Source: Bedellia somnulentella
Taxonomy: Eukaryota; Arthropoda; Insecta; Lepidoptera; Bedelliidae
Direction: 5' to 3'
DNA: 64,000 nt
NCBI GenBank assembly: GCA_963576735.1
Contig: OY755178.1
Span: 6,386,001-6,450,000, forward strand
This document shows positions 22,610 to 33,033 of this stretch, piece after piece. Position 1 is the first letter of the stretch, and every line of letters begins with the position of its first letter. Position numbers and translations under genes: made by a program. The notes beneath the pieces are model-generated. The model was given only the letters and a program-made list of their open reading frames with translations, did not search any database and had not been told where the DNA came from.

Positions 22610-23095
22610 AAATGTAATAGCTCAGTGGGAAGAACACCGCTTATGCAGACGATGAGAGTTCAAATCCCGAGTTGGACCAATTTGTCTTTTCTATAGTCAT
22701 ATCTGTGGTTAATTTATCATGCTTAGTAACGGTAAGGGAAAACTCAAACATTCACGTCTAATATCCCCGAAGGGGTTTGCAGAGATACTAATACTTCTGA
22801 ACATCACGTGACATTGTCACCTGGTTTTCAGAGTACCCACGTTTTGCTTTGTTTATGCCACGTTTTTGGTGTAGGAAAACATTGTGTGGAAACCCACATG
22901 GCTTAGTTATACTCAGTCATGTGACAGTGTATTTGTACAAAAACGGCATTAAGCCTGCCCCTTATCACGTGAGTACACTGTCCAAGCAAAACGTGGGTAC
23001 TCTGAACTTTAGGCAACAATGTCACGTGATGCTCAAAAGTATTCTTACCTATGCAAGCCCCTTCGGGGATATACGGCGTAAAAGTTTGAGTTTTG
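22610..23095 (+). mobile_element. SINE-A rearranged with inverted tail inside
   Basis: The head (A box TAGCTCAGTGGGAAGA, B box GTTCAAATCCC) and early body run to 22743. An inverted copy of the 3' part then occupies 22746-22848. Next comes a forward body and 3' part to about 23090, ending in the GTTTGAGTTTTG variant. The two 3' parts (22746-22848 and 22985-23088) form a large hairpin. The 104-codon frame over it is not a gene. Confidence 0.8.
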
Positions 23096-23264
23096 AATCA
23101 AGTGTAAAAAAAAACTTTTGGCCTAGTAGCTTTTCCAAAATTTCATTTGAGATATTACTTTAATTTAGGATAGTTAGTTAATTTACGATTTGAGAATGTG
23201 CTCAAAAAGGAAGACATCCGAAGTATAAAGAATTAGAATCATTAGAGCACGAGAAAATATTGAT

Positions 23265-23365
23265 GTTTGTAAATGAAACAAGAGTGGTTTGCCCCGATTA
23301 TACAAAGTGGTGATCGATAGTCTCTGCCTTCCCCAATAGGATTTATTAGCCTGAGAATAATACGT
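23265..23365 (+). mobile_element. LINE-1 3' end, diverged
   Basis: GATGTTTGTAAATGAAACAAGAG, then GTGGTGATCGATAGTCTCTGCC, followed by a decayed end. About 100 bases of the terminal part only. Confidence 0.7.
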
Positions 23366-23385
23366 TAGTGCTGTTTAATGTTGGC

Positions 23386-23645
23386 TGTGCTGTGTAGTGT
23401 CGGCTTAGAATAGCATTACCCCATTTCTTCCGGTGGGTGTACGCAAGAGGCGACTAACGATATCGGGGCTATTAAGGGATTTTTGGGCGATGCGGTTGGA
23501 GATCCATCACCAAAAACCTTTATTTTACCATTCTTCTTTCTCTCCGCTCAACTTTCCAAAAGTGGCTGAGGAACTTCTGGTTCCCTAGCTCTGTCTACCC
23601 CTTCTAAGGACTTACATCCGTGAGTACATGTATGTATGTAATAAT
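23386..23645 (+). mobile_element. SINE-B (a), full length
   Basis: Full-length plus-strand copy with a (TATG) tail at 23628-23640. Confidence 0.85.
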
Positions 23646-24282
23646 ACGTTTGTATGTATTTATTTAACAGTTAGATCCCTAGTTCTAAATTATTTGTCTA
23701 AAGTATATTTTCTGTGAAATGTAACCTTGAAATTTGACACAGATTGAGCAATATAACATACAATAACATTACAAATAAACTTCACTAGCAACTAGATCTC
23801 AACTATTCCAAACTAACAAACAAAGTGATTCGACCCAACGCTGTCTCAATTATTGAGTAATTCCAAGGTATGTGCGGAGGAAACTTAACACATTCGTGAA
23901 GAGTTGACAGCGTGGAGCAGTGGCTCTTGGCGAGGAGTCAAGACCTCTCCACAACCCTACGTCTGAGCTGCGGTAAATAATTGCAACAGTGCTCGCACGA
24001 ACCAAATTACATGCACTTTATTTGAAGATACCACACTTTGTTCCAAGGACTCGGGCCAAGCGCGGAGCACGGAATTCAATTGCATTAAATACCATCGTTA
24101 TTTTAATCAAATGCTTTAACTTTTAACAATTGTAACTAAAGTTGTTTCGAGTGAACAAGAAATTCGCAGTAGTTTTGTTGCTTCTGGCTTTGTTTTAAAC
24201 TTTAAGAAATATTGGCTTCGAAAACTGTTCGTATTAATGCAAGTTTTTTTTTGGATTTTTAAGTAAAGTGTAAATTTTTATG
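23646..24282. other. no gene recognised
   Basis: 23880-24075 is GC-richer and may be single-copy. A 26-codon open stretch ending GAGCTGCGGTAAATAA would fit a splice donor. No homology recognised, so I make no gene call. Confidence 0.35.
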
Positions 24283-24351
24283 CTGTATAGTGTTGGCATA
24301 CAATAGCACTATCCCATCTCTCCCGTGGGTGTTTCGTAGGAGTAGACTAAG
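24283..24351 (+). mobile_element. SINE-B 5' end fused to LINE-1
   Basis: First ~70 bases of SINE-B (TGCTGTATAGTGTTGGC ... GTAGACTAAGGG) run directly into LINE-1 coding sequence at about 24352. Confidence 0.7.
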
Positions 24352-24725
24352 GGAGACAAATGACGTGATTCGTGAAAGGTGCGGCGTGAAAGATGATACT
24401 GTAAAAAAGATAGAAAAAGGAATGTTGAGATGGATTGGGCACATAGAGAGGATGGATGACAGTAAATTGGTGGAAGAGATCTATAGAGCCAATGTGGAAG
24501 GTAATGTTAGCAGAGGACGACCACGAAGGACACACCTGGACCAAATAGAGTGTGTGCTCAAAAAGGCCGGCTTCCAAAGTACGAAGAATAAAAGAGCATG
24601 TATGAAAAATTTATGGATGTAAGCGAAGCTAGAGAGGTTTGCCAGGATCGTACAAAGTAGCGATCAATAGTCTCTGTCTACCCCAATGGGAAACAATGGC
24701 GTGAGTATATTTATGAATGCATGTA
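24352..24725 (+). pseudogene. LINE-1 reverse transcriptase C-terminal region and 3' end
   Basis: The frame (to 24622) reads NDVIRERCGVKDDTVKKIEKGMLRWIGHIERMDD, then VSRGRPRRTHLDQIECVLKKAG. It is nearly the same as residues 190-280 of the copy at 54081-54992. A frameshift near 24610 (KNLWM for KRLMDV) ends the frame early. It continues to GGCGTGAGTATATTTATG. 5' truncated and fused to a SINE-B head. Confidence 0.8.
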
Positions 24726-24948
24726 TGTTTTAAGTGAATATACATCAACGATGATTACTATCTTAATTTTGAGTCGGGTGGAATTTGTGTTAAATGCCAA
24801 ACCAAATAATAATTTACCCTATTCAGGTTAAAATTAGCTACACAAAACATAGATTGGTATTATTGAACTCTGTTACAGTTATAATATGACAAGCCCATAC
24901 TAGAGAGTACGAATATAATTCAATAAATATAGATTACATTTACTTGCT

Positions 24949-25200
24949 GCTGTATACTGCCGGCTTAGAATAGCACTACCCCATTTCTTCCGGTGGGTCT
25001 ACGTAAGAGGCGACTTAGGGTTTTAGGGCTTTTAAAGGATTTTCGGGCGATGCAGTTGGAGACCCATCACCAAAAACATTTATTTCACCATCTTTTCCTC
25101 GTGCAACTTCCAAAAGTGGCTGAGGAATTTCTAATTCCCTAGCCCTGGCTACCCCTTCATGGGATTTATAGCCGTGAGTATATGTATGTATGTAGATTTA
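24949..25200 (+). mobile_element. SINE-B (a), full length
   Basis: Plus-strand copy with a small deletion in the AACGGTATTGGGG region (GGCGACTTAGGGTTTTAGGGC). TATG tail present. Confidence 0.84.
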
Positions 25201-25644
25201 CTTGATAGAGAAATATTATTTGAATTATCAGAGAAGAACAAAAATATGTATCATTCGTGTTATTAGCGGTTCTTTAAAAAATAAAAGCATATAAAATATT
25301 ACATTTACAACTTTCTACCCTTAAAAGATTGAGTTATTCATTCAACACATAGCAATATATTTTTCATCGCAATAACAAATTTAACTCCAAAACGCGTAAA
25401 TAAATACAGCGCTGCAAAAACTCAGCCAAGACGAAAGCTCTTTGTAAATGTCTTTGTATTTTCACTATTCCCGGAGACACTCAACTAGCGCGTAAAAGGT
25501 CATCGGGTGTTTTATATCTCATCAACGCTGAGTATTTCGAGAGCTATGGTTCATAAACAACGGAGCCGTCTTGTTTATATTCACTTGCTTTTTAAAGGAG
25601 TTAGTTGTAGTGTACTTTATTTGGATTATGATATACAGTATACT
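25201..25644. other. no gene recognised
   Basis: AT-rich spacer. Confidence 0.5.
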
Positions 25645-25897
25645 TACATACATACATATTGAACTCACGGCTATAAATCCCTAGAAGGGGTAGCCAGAGC
25701 TAAGGAATTAGAAATTCCTCAGCCACTTTTGGAAAGTTGTGTAAGGAAAAGATGGTAAAATAAAGGTTGTTGGTGATGGGTCTCCAACCGCATCGCCCAA
25801 AAATCCCTTAAAAGCCCCAATACCGTTAGTCGCCTCTTACGTACACCCACCGGAAGAAATGGGGTAGTGCTATTCTAAGCTGACACTACACAGTATA
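25645..25897 (-). mobile_element. SINE-B (a), full length
   Basis: Minus-strand copy close to consensus. Confidence 0.87.
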
Positions 25898-25914
25898 CTT
25901 GTATGACTATTTCA

Positions 25915-26042
25915 TCCCAACAAAAACATTCTGTAAAAAACTAACCAAGTCTCGATGCGATGCTTGTTTATCTCTAAAATGTAATGAAATCTCTAAAATA
26001 AGTGGAGCCAAGTCTAAGGTTCCTTACTGCGATTTATTAAAC
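25915..26042 (-). repeat. Rep-4 copy, inverted
   Basis: Reverse complement matches 5083-5215. It lies immediately after a SINE-B. Confidence 0.6.
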
Positions 26043-26099
26043 TAAAGACTATTAAACGATTTACTAAAAATAAAGATAGATTTGTCATATTTTTATAAA

Positions 26100-26440
26100 T
26101 AGACAACACCGACAGCGTGCCGTCACCTGTCAATTTATGTCAATGTCAAGATGAGTGTTATGAATTGGGAGAGATTGATTCCTAGTGTGGACGCTCGGGA
26201 GAGCAACTTGTGATCAATGCATCAAATAATGTACATCCAATAGTAATTTAAGTTAGTAAAGTTATTATATCATTTAATAGTCGTTTTCTTCAAAGATTAG
26301 AATCACAAAAAATGCAGCGTTTTAATCCTATCCTGAGGTTCTCGAATGGGGCCCTGAAAATGCGGCGAAACGGTTCCAGAAGAGGATGGCACGGCAGTGT
26401 GTGCTTCGCGCTCGATTTGGCGGGGCACTGCCGTGCCCCC
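26100..26440 (+). repeat. Rep-5 copy and GC-rich flank
   Basis: 26320-26440 is the plus-strand partner of 1227-1330 (CTGAAAATGCGGCGAAACGG, GGCACTGCCGTGCCCCC). An ATG at 26311 opens about 50 codons, but the frame is not kept in the other copy, so I do not call a gene. 26100-26300 is unassigned. Confidence 0.45.
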
Positions 26441-26529
26441 AGATTAATTAAAATATGTAAAGGTAAAGATCTGAAATATGAATTATATTAATGGAGAACA
26501 TTTGAAATAAATTAACATGACAGAGTAAA

Positions 26530-26700
26530 TACTAAACCAAGCCTGTCTTGAATTCGTGCCTCCGCCAATTTTGGAAATATGATATAATTGTGGAAAAGAC
26601 GTTAAAAGTAAAGTGCGGTTGGTGATGGATCTCTAACCATATTGCCTAACCAACCTCATCGAACGCCGAAAGTAACGGGTTAGTGCTATCTTGTTATTTT
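26530..26700 (-). mobile_element. SINE-B, strongly diverged
   Basis: GTGCGGTTGGTGATGGATCTCTAACCATATTGCC and GCCAATTTTGGAAATATG keep the family order. Ends lost. Confidence 0.5.
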
Positions 26701-27185
26701 AATATTTACAAAAACTAACCAATGTTAACAACTGAACATGAAAACTGTCAGCTAAAATACTTTCCACAACATAATTTAATAGCAAAAAGTCAAAGTACAA
26801 ATGCGGCTGGAAACAGATCAAAGTGTATCACAGACCACTCGTCATGTACAATATCGTCTAGACGTATTCACTCGCTGAGACTACGCAACCCTTTCCTCTC
26901 AAACATCACATACATGCTATGTAGTAATTTATGTTATTTTACTTGCTCTTTGTAAAACGCTTTCTTAATTTAATTATAAGAGGTTTAAACTAACTTGAAA
27001 TCGTGCCAAGATGGAATTTGAAATGAAGGAGACTAATAAGGAGGATTAAGATAATAAATAGTAAGGGTGTAACTGGGAATAGCACTACTAGATCTGTTCG
27101 TGGTTATCGTGCAGGGCTAAGATGTAATACGAAGCTTACGACATCCCTTTTTGAAATCATAGTATTGCGTGAATTAGTGCATATG
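26701..27185. other. no gene recognised
   Basis: AT-rich spacer. The 77-codon frame at 26722 has no recognisable domain. Confidence 0.45.
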
Positions 27186-27300
27186 ATATAACTTGTAAGG
27201 GAAGCAAAAGAGGTTTGTCAAGATCGTACTAAGTGGCGATCGATAGTGTCTGCCTACCCCAATGGGAATAATGAGCGTGAGTATAAGTAAGTAAGTAAAA
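27186..27300 (+). mobile_element. LINE-1 3' end, TAAG-tail lineage
   Basis: GGAAGCAAAAGAGGTTTGTCAAGATCGTACTAAGTGGCG to AGCGTGAGTATAAGTAAGTAAGT. Confidence 0.8.
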
Positions 27301-27303
27301 TAT

Positions 27304-27405
27304 AACTAGACAGAAACTGTAAATGACGCTAGAGAGGTTTTACTGGATCATACCAATTAGCAACCGATAGTCCCTGCCTAGCCCAATGGGAACTTAAATG
27401 GTGTA
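27304..27405 (+). mobile_element. LINE-1 3' end, diverged, in tandem
   Basis: A second terminal fragment (GACGCTAGAGAGGTTTTACTGGATCATACC, GCCCAATGGGAAC) directly after the TAAG tail of the first. Confidence 0.7.
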
Positions 27406-28257
27406 ATTTGACTTTTATCTTTTTGGATACTTCCATTAAATATTACGTTTTAAATATGACCACTTTGGTGACATAACAACCTGGCTATTCTAGCAAAAAA
27501 ACCTTTTCTTTTACACAATCTCATGACTTTATAATTTCAATATAATTTATATAGCACGTCCCCAAAATAGTGGAATTGGTATTTTTTTCCGCGATAGGAT
27601 GCAGCCTATTTTTCTTTCATAATTGTCCGCTTGATGAGGACCTTAGTATTAATTTAAAACATGATCTTAGAAAACACACAGGGAGAAGTCTTGATTTCTT
27701 AATCGATTAGGATTTCTTCGATCGTAAAATAACATTTAATACTCCTACAAAATATTCAACCTGTTTAATATTTTCTGGCTGTAAAATATTTGGGACATCT
27801 GAAATACTATTCTGAAAATAGGATAATACACTACATTTTAGTTGGTGACAATAAGAATCTCATCTACTCGGTTTTGTCACACGCTAGTGTCATCAATATT
27901 GTATTTAAGTAATAAACTAGCTTCCATCTGCACTTTTCTTACACTTGGATTTCAGATTTAAAAAATGGGTAAGGTCTCAATTTTTCGGTTTGTTGTATTA
28001 ATGCATAGTGCAGGTGGTTTCGTTATCTGGTCAGGGTATGATAATGGGATCCGTTTTTTGTCTATAACTTTTTGTTTCATATTAAAATATTATTTGAGTT
28101 AACTCTTCTATAATGACTATGGTTGTCAAGTAATATTTGTTTAGTAATATTAAACTGTATAAGTTTCTAATCTCATCAACAAACCTTAAGAAGCGCCAAA
28201 TTTTTTGTCACATTTTATATTTGAATACACAGAAACATCTAAATTGACTCAACATGT
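27406..28257. other. no gene recognised
   Basis: AT-rich spacer. Confidence 0.5.
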
Positions 28258-28372
28258 TATTTAAATCTTTTTGTTCATGAAAACCTCATGTGGGGATTAT
28301 TACTAATAATCGGGGCGTATACCCGAGGTCGCGGGTTCGATTCCCGCCTGTGTCGAAATTTTTCTTTCCTTT
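28258..28372 (+). mobile_element. SINE-C, rearranged
   Basis: 28258-28306 is the reverse complement of the SINE-C body seen at 35775-35820 (AATCCCCACATGAGG.TTTCATGAAC). It is joined to the second half of the tRNA-like head (CGGGGCGTATACCCG, GGTTCGATTCCCGCC), then TGTCGAAATTTTTCTTTCC. Confidence 0.65.
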
Positions 28373-28373
28373 A

Positions 28374-28412
28374 TTTATTCAACATGTTATATTGTATAAC
28401 ATGTTGAATAAA
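28374..28412. repeat. 39-bp palindrome (18-bp arms, 3-nt loop)
   Basis: The left arm TTTATTCAACATGTTATA (28374-28391) and right arm (28395-28412) are perfectly complementary around TTG. It sits immediately after SINE-C. Confidence 0.85.
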
Positions 28413-28959
28413 ACTAAGAAGGCGTTTATTTCCCAAACATGAGAAGTAAAAACAAAACAAAAGCAGAACAGCTGAAATATTTCCCAAGCCAAATACAAAA
28501 GGCGTCGCTACCGAGGTCAAGGATTGTACAAACCAATGTACTGAAACTCGAAAATAAATAAATTTGATATTCACATTAATAAATGCTTTCAAATTGACAA
28601 CACATACCATGTTCTTTTCGACTGACTTAAAAAATGGAGGTTCTCAATTCAATTGTATATTTTTTTTGTGAATATATTACTCATTATATGGTTATAGTTT
28701 TTTTTTGTTAGGTTTGCTTCCAGAGTGGCCCCATTTTCATGAGATTTAATAGCGTGGTTATTAAAATGTTATAAAATATAAAATGACTGCATTGACAACC
28801 CATTGATTTATCGAATTCTGTATGAAAAGTTTTCTTTCTTTGGCTGTGGCTGTAAAGACGGTTCCATTTTTTTACTATACAAATAAACCTTTGTTTTTGT
28901 TTAATTAAGTCGTTTTAGAACTTAGATCAAATATAATATCAAAGAAGAGGCTTATTTCT
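28413..28959. other. no gene recognised
   Basis: AT-rich spacer. Confidence 0.5.
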
Positions 28960-29065
28960 TCCCGCAGGAATTTAAAAAAACTACTCAGAGTAAGGGTGCT
29001 TCTAAGTGATTGTTGACTAGACACCCATCACTAACCAACCTTTATGTTACCATTTTCCTCTACTC
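28960..29065 (+). mobile_element. SINE-B, degenerate middle part
   Basis: Recognised by GACTAGACACCCATCACTAACCAACCTTTATGTTACCATTTTCCTCTACTCAAC. Confidence 0.5.
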
Positions 29066-29103
29066 AACAAATAAGAGGGCTGAAGTGAGAAGAATAAAAT
29101 AAG

Positions 29104-29235
29104 ATGTATGATATGAATAAAATTAATGTAAAGGAAGCAAGTCAGATTTGTGAAGATCGTGTAAAGTGGCGATCGATATTTCATGCCTACCTCAATGGGA
29201 ATAATGGGCGTGAGTGTAAGAAAGTAAGTCAAAAA
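29104..29235 (+). mobile_element. LINE-1 3' end, TAAG-tail lineage
   Basis: AATGTAAAGGAAGCAAGTCAGATTTGTGAAGATCGTG to GGGCGTGAGTGTAAGAAAGTAAG. Confidence 0.75.
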
Positions 29236-29489
29236 CTTCAATATTTATGTTTTCGGCCTCCTCTTTTTGGAATTTGTAGCTGATAGTGAATTAATATATA
29301 GGTATGTGATGTCCAATGAAGAGTGTTTACATTTGGTTCTATTTATTGATAGTGATGAATTTCATATAAACGAGCAAAAAACTGTCCTTCGTATTTCGGT
29401 ACAACGAGGCCTGTAGCATCGTAACTATAGAAAAATATTTTGATTGGAACAGCTTGTTTTTATTTAAAATGCATTTATAAGCAATGCAC

Positions 29490-29580
29490 ACATGTACTCT
29501 GAACACCAGGTGACAATGTCACGTGAAGTTTAGAAGTATGCCAACCCCTTCAAGGGTAAACGGAGTGAATGATTGAGTTT
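29490..29580 (+). mobile_element. SINE-A 3' end
   Basis: Last ~90 bases only (TGAACACCAGGTGACAATGTCACG, CCAACCCCTTCAAGGG), with the GATTGAGTTTGAG variant end. Confidence 0.75.
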
Positions 29581-30139
29581 GAGATATAATAAGACGGTTT
29601 TATAAGCCAACCTTATGATTACATACCAATAAATTTAAGGTATTTTGGGTAGACGTACAAAAACACGGTCAAAGATATAATTTACATCATATTTAAAATA
29701 AAAGGTGTGTTACTACAATATAAATTATTATAATAGCCGGCCTCATTTATTTAGAAATGTCACACTTTTGATCGATAAAACCGTAATGTATATTTCTTAC
29801 TAAACACACAAAGTACAAAAAAAATACATACAACTCTTATGTTATACTTTCGATGCCAAAGCCATATACAATTAAAGATATAATTATTTGAAGGACATTA
29901 TCATGTCTAACAACTATTCTAGAAACACACATCAAATATAAACGGTTATTAAAAAGCTGATTATTTTTAATGTAAATGAAATGTAATGTAGTAAAACTAT
30001 TACTATTGTACTAACACAGTAACGTCTTTGGAATGACTCGAACCAATACAATAACTCATCTACACTAACTGCCAAGTGTTTTGTGCTCAACTTTTTTTAA
30101 AAATCCATCTATTATTATAACTATTATAGATTTTAAATT
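29581..30139. other. no gene recognised
   Basis: AT-rich spacer. Confidence 0.5.
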
Positions 30140-30465
30140 TGCCGTACAAACTGAGGCTGTTCAGAGTCGCCAGGTGGAAGATGCCACGCCGCCGCACTTG
30201 CTCGTTAGCTGAAAACTCGCGCATTTTGCCTCTGAACGTTTCAGTCTTACAGGAGCTTTCGTCTCGGTAACCGCGCGGGTCTGGTTCCGTATACTCTCGA
30301 TTTCGGCTTATCATTCGACAACTTTGTCATACCTAATGTTCAGGACGCGTAGGATGTGAATAGTTGAGCTATCCAGTGTTTCAATGATTCTGTTTACGGC
30401 TGAACTAATTTTGGATTTCTCGGAATTGTTGTGGCTTTGCGATGTGATGAAATTTTGAGTGTTTC
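30140..30465 (+). other. possible 5' UTR exon of an unidentified gene
   Basis: A stretch of balanced base composition, unlike the AT-rich flanks and not repeated in the window, ends TGAGTGTTTC followed by GTAAGTATTTTT at 30466, a near-perfect splice donor. Only short frames exist on the plus strand (an ATG at 30180 gives about 29 codons). If it is transcribed it would be a mostly non-coding first exon. The minus-strand frame of 75 codons has no recognisable domain. Nothing else supports a gene. Confidence 0.25.
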
Positions 30466-30790
30466 GTAAGTATTTTTGACATATTATTTTAATTAATTTA
30501 AAACCATTTTTTTTATTTTGGATTAGTATTCGTATTCGTAATTATTATTTTCTATTAAATATTTCTTAGTGGTTGCTCTATTACATTTTTGTGGTCAAGA
30601 AATATGGACAATGTCCTCATTAAGGTTTACTTTCGAAGATATGGACATTCTTTTTTATTTTAATAATATTTTAAGTTACTAAAACAATTATTTAGACTAC
30701 TGGTGCGATGAAAAAATGCAAGTAACATAACATCCCTCAATCTTATGAATTTATAGACTCATTGAAAGAATCTACAAAATAGATACAACT

Positions 30791-30792
30791 TA
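30791..30792. repeat. TA target duplication, left
   Basis: TA immediately before the mariner end. The matching TA is at 32084-32085. Confidence 0.85.
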
Positions 30793-30819
30793 CGAGGGCT
30801 GCTATTTATGTATCCGGAA
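30793..30819 (+). repeat. mariner left inverted repeat
   Basis: 27 bases, exact reverse complement of 32057-32083. It is the transposase binding and cleavage end. Confidence 0.93.
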
Positions 30820-30965
30820 CTGGCCACTTACAGAACAATAATTTAAAAAGTAATTACATCATTTAAAAATAGAACTCTTTAGCTTTAGAATACATTTATT
30901 TTTATGTGACTGTCAATTGTTTTCACATCGTAGCGTCATTTTGAAAATTGCGTGTCTTCACCACC

Positions 30966-32018
30966 ATGGATTTAACTCGTGAACATTTTCGTGCCATGAT
31001 TTTTTACGATTTTCGGCGTGGTCTAACTCAAAAACAGTGCATCGATCAGCTTACTTCGACTTTTGGGGATGAAGCACCCTCAAAGACCACTGTGTATCAC
31101 TGGTTTAGCGAGTTTAATCGTGGACGATCTAAGCTTACTGATGAAATTAAAGAAGGTCGCCCTAAAACGGTCGTTGTACCTCAAAACATCGATGCTGTCC
31201 GGGAACTAATAACTCAAGATCGTCATGTTACATATCGTGAGATAGAGGCATCTCTGGGCATTAGTATGACGAGCATACATAAGATACTTCATGAACATTT
31301 AGCTGTAAAAAAAATTTGCTCCCGTTGGATTCCGCACAACTTGAGTATTGATCAAAAACAGGCTCGTGTCGATTGGTGCAAAGAAATGTTAAAAAAATAC
31401 AACCGTGGTGCGTCAAAAGCTGTTTATAATATCTACACAGGTGACGAATCTTGGATCTACGCTTACGACCCCGAAACTAAGCAGCAGTCCACGGTGTGGG
31501 TGTTCCAAGATGAGCCGAACCCAACAAAAGTTATTCGTGCAAAAAGCACATTGAAGCAAATGGTCGCTTGTTTTTTTGGTATAAATGGCCATGTAGCTAC
31601 AGTGCCTTTAGAGAATCGTAAAACTGTTAATTCGGAGTGGTATACGACCATTTGTTTGCCGGAAGTCTTTGAACAAATAAGAAAGACTAACCGACAACGT
31701 AGAATCATTCTGCATCACGACAATGCTAGCTGTCACAGGTCGGCCGTCACAACTCAGTTTTTAGAAGCTCAAAAGATCGAATTGACAGGTCATCCGCCGT
31801 ACAGCCCTGATTTGGCACCCAATGATTTTTATTTATTTCCAAATGTGAAGAAAAAATTACGTGGTCAACGTTTTTCGAGCCGCGAAGAGGCAGTCGATGC
31901 GTTCAAAATGCACGTTTTGGAGATACCTCAGTCTGAGTGGAAAAAGTGCTATGAAAATTGGTTTCAACGCATGCAAAAGTGTATAGATCTGAGCGGCGAA
32001 TATTTTGAGAAGCAATAA
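30966..32018 (+). CDS. mariner transposase, intact
   Basis: Cuts and pastes its own element at TA sites in the nucleus. I start it at the ATG at 30966, which lies in a strong Kozak context (CCACCATGG); the frame is open a little further upstream without an ATG. The product has 350 residues, the usual mariner length. The N-terminal half holds the paired helix-turn-helix DNA-binding region (about residues 1-110: MDLTREHFRAMIFYDFRRG and YREIEASLGISMTSIHKILH). The linker WIPHNLS follows. The catalytic core has TGDESWIY (D160), HHDNASCH (D252) and YSPDLAPNDF (D287), giving the D,D34D spacing of the mariner family (numbering from this ATG). No stops or shifts. AATAAA at 32014-32019 overlaps the stop and can serve as poly(A) signal. 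The sequence recalls a mariner lineage very common in ants and other insects, often mislabelled SETMAR (from memory). Confidence 0.95.
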   Translation: MDLTREHFRAMIFYDFRRGLTQKQCIDQLTSTFGDEAPSKTTVYHWFSEFNRGRSKLTDEIKEGRPKTVVVPQNIDAVRELITQDRHVTYREIEASLGISMTSIHKILHEHLAVKKICSRWIPHNLSIDQKQARVDWCKEMLKKYNRGASKAVYNIYTGDESWIYAYDPETKQQSTVWVFQDEPNPTKVIRAKSTLKQMVACFFGINGHVATVPLENRKTVNSEWYTTICLPEVFEQIRKTNRQRRIILHHDNASCHRSAVTTQFLEAQKIELTGHPPYSPDLAPNDFYLFPNVKKKLRGQRFSSREEAVDAFKMHVLEIPQSEWKKCYENWFQRMQKCIDLSGEYFEKQ

Positions 32019-32056
32019 AACCATATTAATTGATATATGTTTGTTTCTTTTTTTTA

Positions 32057-32083
32057 TTCCGGATACATAAATAGCAGCCCTCG
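32057..32083 (-). repeat. mariner right inverted repeat
   Basis: Exact complement of the left end. Followed by TA at 32084-32085. Confidence 0.93.
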
Positions 32084-32087
32084 TAAT

Positions 32088-32659
32088 AAATGATTGATTG
32101 ATTAGATTGGTATCATCAGGATAACTTTTGACGTTAACATGGGAAACGAGGTTAAGGACTCGTGGTAATTTGGTTTTTACAACCACATTTCCAAATAATT
32201 ATTGTGAAATTCCAACAGTTAATTATATATCACATAACATGCAGGAATAGAAATAGAGCAGGAAAATAATAGTCTAGTTTTTAAAAGGGGGACAAAAACG
32301 TAATCCAGTATTTTTCAGAGTGTTTCCAACCGAATTGTCATATATTAAGAAGCATGAGCTATTCTTAATTTATGTTTTCCTCGCACACGGTTACAAAGAT
32401 TAATAAATGTATTGATTTTGAATTATCAATATTACACATTTATATTCTCATTACGATTTTTGAATTATTAGTTTTTTCAAAAAATACTATAAAACCTAAA
32501 CGTAAGTCGATTAATACCAATTTCCAAAAAATCAATGCGCAAAGAGATAAAACCAAAATTTCAATTAAAAAACACTGAACAATTATAAAGGATTAAACCT
32601 CCTTAAATATTCGAAATTTAATTAATCATGAAAAACAGCCTTCATTCGGACAAAACAAA
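32088..32659. other. no gene recognised
   Basis: AT-rich spacer. Confidence 0.5.
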
Positions 32660-32770
32660 GGATTAAAAGCATAATGCTCGATAAGTTGGTAAGATTCGCA
32701 TGACTTGGCGATGGGTAGTCTTTGCCTACCCCAACGGGAACTAATGTTGATATATGTATGTAGCCTTTAG
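32660..32770 (+). mobile_element. LINE-1 3' end, diverged
   Basis: TTGGCGATGGGTAGTCTTTGCCTACCCCAACGGGAACTAATG then a TATGTATG tail, with a SINE-B tail-to-tail about 15 bases further on. Confidence 0.68.
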
Positions 32771-32784
32771 TGTGATTTTACATA

Positions 32785-33033
32785 TACATACATACATATA
32801 CTCACGGCTATTAATCCACTGGAGGGGTAGCCAGAGCTAGGGAATAAGAAATTCCTCAGCCACTTTTGGAAGTTAAGTGAGGAAAAGATGGTGAAATAAA
32901 GGTTGTTGGTGATGGGTCTCCAACCACATCGCCCAAAAAGTCCTTAAAAGCCCCAATACCGTTAGTCGCCTCTTACGTACACCCACCGGAAGAAATGGGG
33001 TAGTGCTATTCTAAGCCGACACTTCACAGCAAT
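32785..33033 (-). mobile_element. SINE-B (a), full length
   Basis: Minus-strand copy close to consensus. Its CATA tail faces the TATG tail of the LINE-1 fragment. Confidence 0.86.

Larger units (their letters stand above)
30793..32083 (+). mobile_element. full-length mariner transposon
   Basis: A 1291-bp element with perfect 27-bp inverted ends (30793-30819, starting CGAGGGCTGCTATTTATGTA, and 32057-32083). It is flanked by TA on both sides and encodes an intact transposase. Size and layout are those of canonical mariners. Perfect ends plus an undamaged gene point to a recent insertion. Confidence 0.95.

Noticed and set aside
31463..32186. Minus-strand frames of 81 and 109 codons
   Set aside because: Shadows of the mariner transposase and its right end.
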